A DNA stretch of 64,000 bases. Origin: DATKRB01 sp963794215. Its GTDB lineage: Bacteria; Actinomycetota; Acidimicrobiia; Acidimicrobiales; RAAP-2. The stretch is taken from assembly GCA_963794215.1 (NCBI GenBank), contig CAWCCQ010000007.1, positions 310,001 to 374,000 of the forward strand, written 5' to 3'. Shown piece by piece: positions 60,694 through 64,000 of this stretch; the first letter of the stretch is position 1; each line of letters begins with the position of its first letter. The translations under genes and the position numbers were made by a program. The notes beneath the pieces are model-generated. The model made no database searches, was not told the DNA's origin, and saw only the letters and a list, made by a program, of their open reading frames with translations.

Positions 60694-60945
60694 TTACGTG
60701 AGCTGAAGCTGGTTGGTCCGCCACTCGTTCACGAACTCAGCGGGGGTTCTCCACCCGTGCGCGCTGTGAGCTCGGTTGCTGTTGTAGTCGATGCGGAAGT
60801 CCTCGAGCAGGACCTTGGCCTCGAGCACGCTGTCGAACAGCTGCCCGTTCAGGTACTCGTCACGGAGCCGGCCGTTGAAGGACTCGACGTAGCCGTTCTG
60901 CCACGGTGAGCCGGGGTCGATGAACAGGCTGCCCGTGCTGGACAC
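60694..60945 (-). pseudogene. Second IS3-family transposase, C-terminal fragment
   Basis: About 83 residues: FIDPGSPWQNGYVESFNGRLRDEYLNGQLFDSVLEAKVLLEDFRIDYNSNRAHSAHGWRTPAEFVNEWR, the end of an IS3/IS407-type integrase core with the catalytic Glu in YVESFN. The upstream part is missing, so this is a remnant on the strand opposite to the first IS3. Confidence 0.78.
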
Positions 60946-61027
60946 GCGCCTATTCGCACAGAAGTGAAGACCGAGTCAGAGATCCTTGAACCTGTCGATT
61001 GGGGCAATTCGGTTCGGCGCGCGATCG

Positions 61028-61577
61028 CTACTGGTTCTGCAGGGCATGGCCGAAGTACATCAGTTCCCAAATCGCCTCGTCCTTGTGGGTCTCAAGCAAC
61101 TCGTCGGCTCGAAAGTGGCAGATCTCGGCATCGCCGACTAATCGCAGATAGGCCCCGTCGAAGTGCGCGAGCCTTGCGCGATGCGCTTGATGCCCTTGAC
61201 ATCGTCGATCATCCGCTCTGCGGACAGGTTGTGGCTCCGAGTGAACGTCACCACGTATCGCTCGTCGCCTTCGCGGTAGGTGTAGCGCGTCGTTGCTGCT
61301 ACTGGCTTGCCCGTCTTCTCGTCGGTGTAGATGTCCTCCCGCTCGAAGCAGACCTTTGCTGGATCGTCGCCAATCAGGATGTTGTCTCGGGTCAGCATGA
61401 AGATCGGGATGGGCTCGAAATCGAACTTCTCCGCGGCGGTGATGTACGACGCGATAACCGAGTACGGTCCCGCTTGACCTCGGGCCCAGTACCAGTCGTG
61501 AACGATCTCGGCCGACTCGAGCTCCTGCGCGGCCTGCGCCGGCGTGGTCCGGCACTTCCTGCTAGTGGGGAGTCACT
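61028..61577 (-). pseudogene. Lipocalin-like (AttH/CrtC-type) protein, truncated and frameshifted
   Basis: The readable sequence is VHDWYWARGQAGPYSVIASYITAAEKFDFEPIPIFMLTRDNILIGDDPAKVCFEREDIYTDEKTGKPVAATTRYTY, then FTRSHNLSAERMIDDVKGIKRIAQ, and after a shift near 61165-61175 FDGAYLRLVGDAEICHFRADELLETHKDEAIWELMYFGHALQNQ. WYWARG with the beta-rich body resembles the C-terminal half of the AttH / hydroxyneurosporene-synthase-like lipocalin family. No start codon lies before the stop at about 61577, so the 5' part is lost, probably through insertion of neighbouring mobile DNA. Confidence 0.6.
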
Positions 61578-61779
61578 GACAAGCTCCTCTGCGGCCGGGA
61601 GGGTCCCGCGCCGATGCGGCGGACGCGGTCCTCTCGCGCCAGTCGCGCAGCGCCCGTAGTGTGAAGGGCTCGCACACTCAGCCATTCTCGACAACCAAGA
61701 AGAGCGCAAAGTCACACTCATCGCCGTTTTGGCCTCCAACTTAGGCCCAGACGATGGCTTGCAGCTGGAGCTACCTCTG

Positions 61780-61925
61780 GGTCGACGCGATCTGCGAACT
61801 GGCCGCAACTGGTGAACTCGGATCCGCTTGCCTGCTGAATCCCGCTGACCGGGGGCCACGCCCGCCCACGAGGCGAGGCGGCCTTCGGTCCGGATCACGC
61901 CCATGGCGATCCCTATCTCGGCGAG
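61780..61925 (-). pseudogene. IS110-family transposase remnant
   Basis: LAEIGIAMGVIRTEGRLASWAGVAPGQRDSAGKRIR matches the conserved C-terminal Transposase_20 motif of IS110 transposases (EIG-DM--F-----LASWAG--PG--ESAGKR). The sequence then degenerates with stops in all frames. Only about 40-50 residues remain. Confidence 0.65.
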
Positions 61926-62471
61926 CGTGCCACCAGCTCACCGCTGCCCGCCCCAGATGCCGGACGCGGCCGGTACGGTCACGGTGGAGCCGGAGTCGGC
62001 TAGGTCCTACAGGCCGATCGATGCCCGTCTTGGCCGAGTCCCGCCGAGCTCGAACGACGCCATCCTCACGATCCGTCCAGGGGCGGCGTGGCTCTGTGAT
62101 ACCGGGAACCCCAAAGGTCGTCTGCAAGGGTGGGTCGCCTTTCGAGGGAGAGCGCACGAGCTAGCGGTTGACCTCAAGGGCGGTGGACGCCTCAACGGCT
62201 GCTCCACGCAGACCGTAGACGTGAGCGTGGAGCAGCCGTTCAGTCTGCGCCTCGAAGCAACTGGATGTGTTGTGTTCGACCCTTCGCACGACGATCCTGC
62301 TGTGTGGGTCGCTGGCCCGAACCGGCGAGGACAACGATGAGCCGATGAGCGAGATTCGACCGTGAACGGATCGCCAACCGTTGTACCGGTGTCCCAGGCA
62401 CCACGGATGTGCCGAGCAGCTCGTCAGCGAGCAATTCGCTTGGCTGATCAGTTGAAGCGAGAGGCGAGACA
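61926..62471. other. Non-coding or decayed region with a strong inverted repeat
   Basis: No gene is convincingly supported. A plus-strand open frame at 61903-62340 lacks recognisable motifs and overlaps the IS110 remnant. The main structure is the 16-bp inverted repeat at 62194-62240. Confidence 0.4.
62194..62240. repeat. Perfect 16-bp inverted repeat with 15-nt loop
   Basis: AACGGCTGCTCCACGC (62194-62209) and GCGTGGAGCAGCCGTT (62225-62240) are exact reverse complements. No T-tract follows on either side, so a simple intrinsic terminator is unlikely; a recombinase site or leftover mobile-element end is possible. Confidence 0.6.
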
Positions 62472-63248
62472 ATGAGCACGACATCCACAGTGGTGCTGAT
62501 ATTGGCCGTCTTCGGCGCCAGTACGGTCGAGATGGTGGAGGCGCTCACCATCGTTGTGGCGTCGGGGGTCACACGCGGGTGGCGGTCGGCGATCGAAGGG
62601 GCGGTGACGGCGGCGATCGTGCTGGCAGTAATCGTCCTGGCCGTGGGGGTACCACTGATCCACTACGTCCCGCTCGCGACGTTGCGGGTCGTGGTCGGCG
62701 CCCTACTCCTGGTCTTGGGTCTCTCGTGGTTGCGCAAGGCCATCCTCCGGGCGAGCGGACATAAGGCGTTGCACGACGAAGATGCCATCTTCGCCTCCAC
62801 CTCAGCTGAGCTCGAGGAGAACCCCGGTCCGGACGGCCCTCGTCGTGACAGCGTCGGATTCGCTGTGGCATTCAAGGGCGTCTTCGTCGAGGGGATCGAG
62901 GTGGTCCTCATCGTGGTGAGCCTGGGTGCAAGCCAGCACCGGCTGGGGATCGCCGCCTCGGCGGCTGGAGCCGCGGCTCTCCTGGTGATGGGCGTTGGTC
63001 TTATAGTCGCTCGGCAACTGTCGCGGGTACCGGAGAACACGATCAAGACCGTGGTACGGATCATGTTGACGAGCTTCGGACTGTTCTGGGTCGGCGAGGG
63101 AACCGGTCTGCACTGGCCAGGAAGTGACGCCGCCATCATCGGCTTGGTTGCACTGTTCGTGGTGGTCACGGTGGCTTCTGTGGCGTGGCTCCGGTCGGTG
63201 CTCCCGAACACAAGCTCCAAGGCGAACGGAGCAGACGGAAGTGGCTGA
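62472..63248 (+). CDS. COG4280-type multi-pass membrane protein
   Basis: 258 residues from ATG 62472. Six or seven transmembrane helices are evident. Two related acidic motifs sit in membrane segments: GASTVEMVEALTIVVASGVTRGW near the N-terminus and FKGVFVEGIEVVLIVVSLGAS in the middle (E-G-x-E-V). This twofold arrangement resembles the GDT1/TMEM165 and LysE-like transporter architecture and matches the uncharacterised COG4280 family. A transport role, possibly for a cation, is inferred from the buried acidic residues. The next gene starts 3 bp later, so the two form an operon. Confidence 0.8.
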   Translation: MSTTSTVVLILAVFGASTVEMVEALTIVVASGVTRGWRSAIEGAVTAAIVLAVIVLAVGVPLIHYVPLATLRVVVGALLLVLGLSWLRKAILRASGHKALHDEDAIFASTSAELEENPGPDGPRRDSVGFAVAFKGVFVEGIEVVLIVVSLGASQHRLGIAASAAGAAALLVMGVGLIVARQLSRVPENTIKTVVRIMLTSFGLFWVGEGTGLHWPGSDAAIIGLVALFVVVTVASVAWLRSVLPNTSSKANGADGSG

Positions 63249-63251
63249 CCG

Positions 63252-63740
63252 GTGAAGATACTCACACGTGGTGCGCGGGCGTTCACCAGATTCTGGTGGG
63301 ACTTTCTTGTCGGGGATACGCCCGAACTCTTCTTCGCCACCCTAGCGATTGTGGCGGTGGCACTCCTTGCTCGCCACCATAGAGACTTGGCCATGATCCT
63401 TCTCCCTCTGATGGCCGTCGTCTTCTTGCTTGCGAGTACGATCCGGGGTCGCGGCGCGAGCCCGGCACGAATTCCAAGGACGAGACGTCCCCGGGTCACT
63501 CCGGCTCGTCGCCGGCCGAGACGTGACCGCGCGGGGACCGAAGTCAGGGTGGGAGGGCCTCGGGTCATAACGCTCCGGTCGACCACGACCGGCTTACGCC
63601 TACTGGCGAAGCGACCGAAGGTCGTGGGCTTTGTGGCTGGCGGCGGTGCGCCACACTGGGTCAGTGACAGTGCATTGCCCCCTTCTCAAACTGGGAAAAT
63701 GGGTGCCAGAATGGCGAGGGTGGCGGGGGCCAGTGGATGA
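63252..63740 (+). CDS. Small membrane protein accompanying the COG4280 protein
   Basis: 162 residues from GTG 63252. The first 70 residues are conserved-looking: FWWDFLVGDTPELFFATLAIVAVALLARHHRDLAMILLPLMAVVFLLASTIRGRG with two transmembrane helices. After that comes a basic, low-complexity tail (RTRRPRVTPARRRPRRDRAG) and a poorly conserved end, so the usual family length of about 70-75 may be extended here by loss of a stop or a frameshift. It is almost certainly cotranscribed with and may be a subunit of the upstream transporter-like protein. Confidence 0.7.
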   Translation: MKILTRGARAFTRFWWDFLVGDTPELFFATLAIVAVALLARHHRDLAMILLPLMAVVFLLASTIRGRGASPARIPRTRRPRVTPARRRPRRDRAGTEVRVGGPRVITLRSTTTGLRLLAKRPKVVGFVAGGGAPHWVSDSALPPSQTGKMGARMARVAGASG

Positions 63741-63868
63741 CCTCACTACCGATCCGTCGAGTGACCCATATGAGGCGAGGATCTACGCCTTGAGGCCGAG
63801 CTCCTTGCCCTCAAGAATCATCCTCGAGGCGGTGGTCGGGTCGGCCGAGCGATCGGTACTGTGATTCC

Positions 63869-64000
63869 ATGCCAGAGCCACCTACCGGACAACCCTCTCG
63901 GTTAGCGCCGCTGGACCGCGCACTCGCATTCGCCAAGGTGGACTTCGCGCCTCAGGACCGTCAGCCTCTTCCCGGTCGCGTGGTGTTGGCCACGGTTGGG
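63869..64000 (+). CDS. Start of an unidentified gene (runs off right edge)
   Basis: From ATG 63869 the frame is open to the end of the window (44 residues, opening PEPPTGQPSRLAPLDRALAFAKVDFAP). The short visible part is not enough to identify a family. No good ribosome-binding site precedes it. Confidence 0.5.
   Translation, partial: MPEPPTGQPSRLAPLDRALAFAKVDFAPQDRQPLPGRVVLATVG

Overview
The window is high-GC chromosomal DNA from an actinobacterium, probably a member or relative of the class Acidimicrobiia. This is inferred from the actinobacterial order mec-cysO-cysM ... rph-rdgB, a WS/DGAT wax-ester/triacylglycerol synthase, SCO6745-family proteins, and many starts with a TANNNT -10 box only 6-8 nt upstream, as in leaderless transcripts. 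Many otherwise intact genes are broken by one-base indels, often in homopolymers and even in housekeeping genes. Much of this may be sequencing error, so the broken genes are described as whole genes.

Layout. 1-7.4 kb: the start of a large unidentified protein, a broken small conserved gene, an alternating SCO6745/SnoaL gene set, and a methyltransferase divergent from a TetR regulator. 7.2-10.2 kb: a small HTH gene, a perfect palindrome, and a coupled pair made of a degenerate tyrosine-recombinase-like gene and an IS4-type transposase. 10.3-16.8 kb: core genes, namely tmRNA and smpB for ribosome rescue, mec-cysO-cysM for cysteine synthesis from a protein-bound thiocarboxylate, an MBL-fold hydrolase, rph, rdgB and a Lon-N-domain protein. 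16.8-21.1 kb: an SDR dehydrogenase, glycerate kinase, a glycosyltransferase, tRNA-Leu and clpP. 21.1-38.9 kb: a surface-glycan region with an ABC exporter (Wzm/Wzt type), five GT4-type glycosyltransferases, methyltransferase-like proteins and three large exported proteins that share a 42-residue tandem repeat; one of these carries a SpoIID/LytB domain. 38.9-45.0 kb: HAD phosphatase, peroxiredoxin, acyl-CoA ligase, oligoribonuclease, dUTPase and WS/DGAT.

45.1-56.6 kb is an integrative island in tRNA-Gly(GCC). It is bounded by a 43-bp direct repeat of the tRNA 3' end (45104-45146 and 56534-56576) and carries a decayed tyrosine integrase. Its main cargo is a complete jetABCD operon (Wadjet plasmid-defence system: kleisin-like JetA, JetB, SMC-like JetC, Toprim nuclease JetD). 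It also carries an overlapping pair of uncharacterised genes and a PIN/HTH toxin-antitoxin pair.

57.0-62 kb is a mobile-element graveyard: a HigBA-like pair, an IS3 element split by an IS30 insertion, fragments of other transposases and a broken lipocalin-like gene. The window ends with a COG4280-type membrane protein, a small membrane partner and the start of an unidentified gene.
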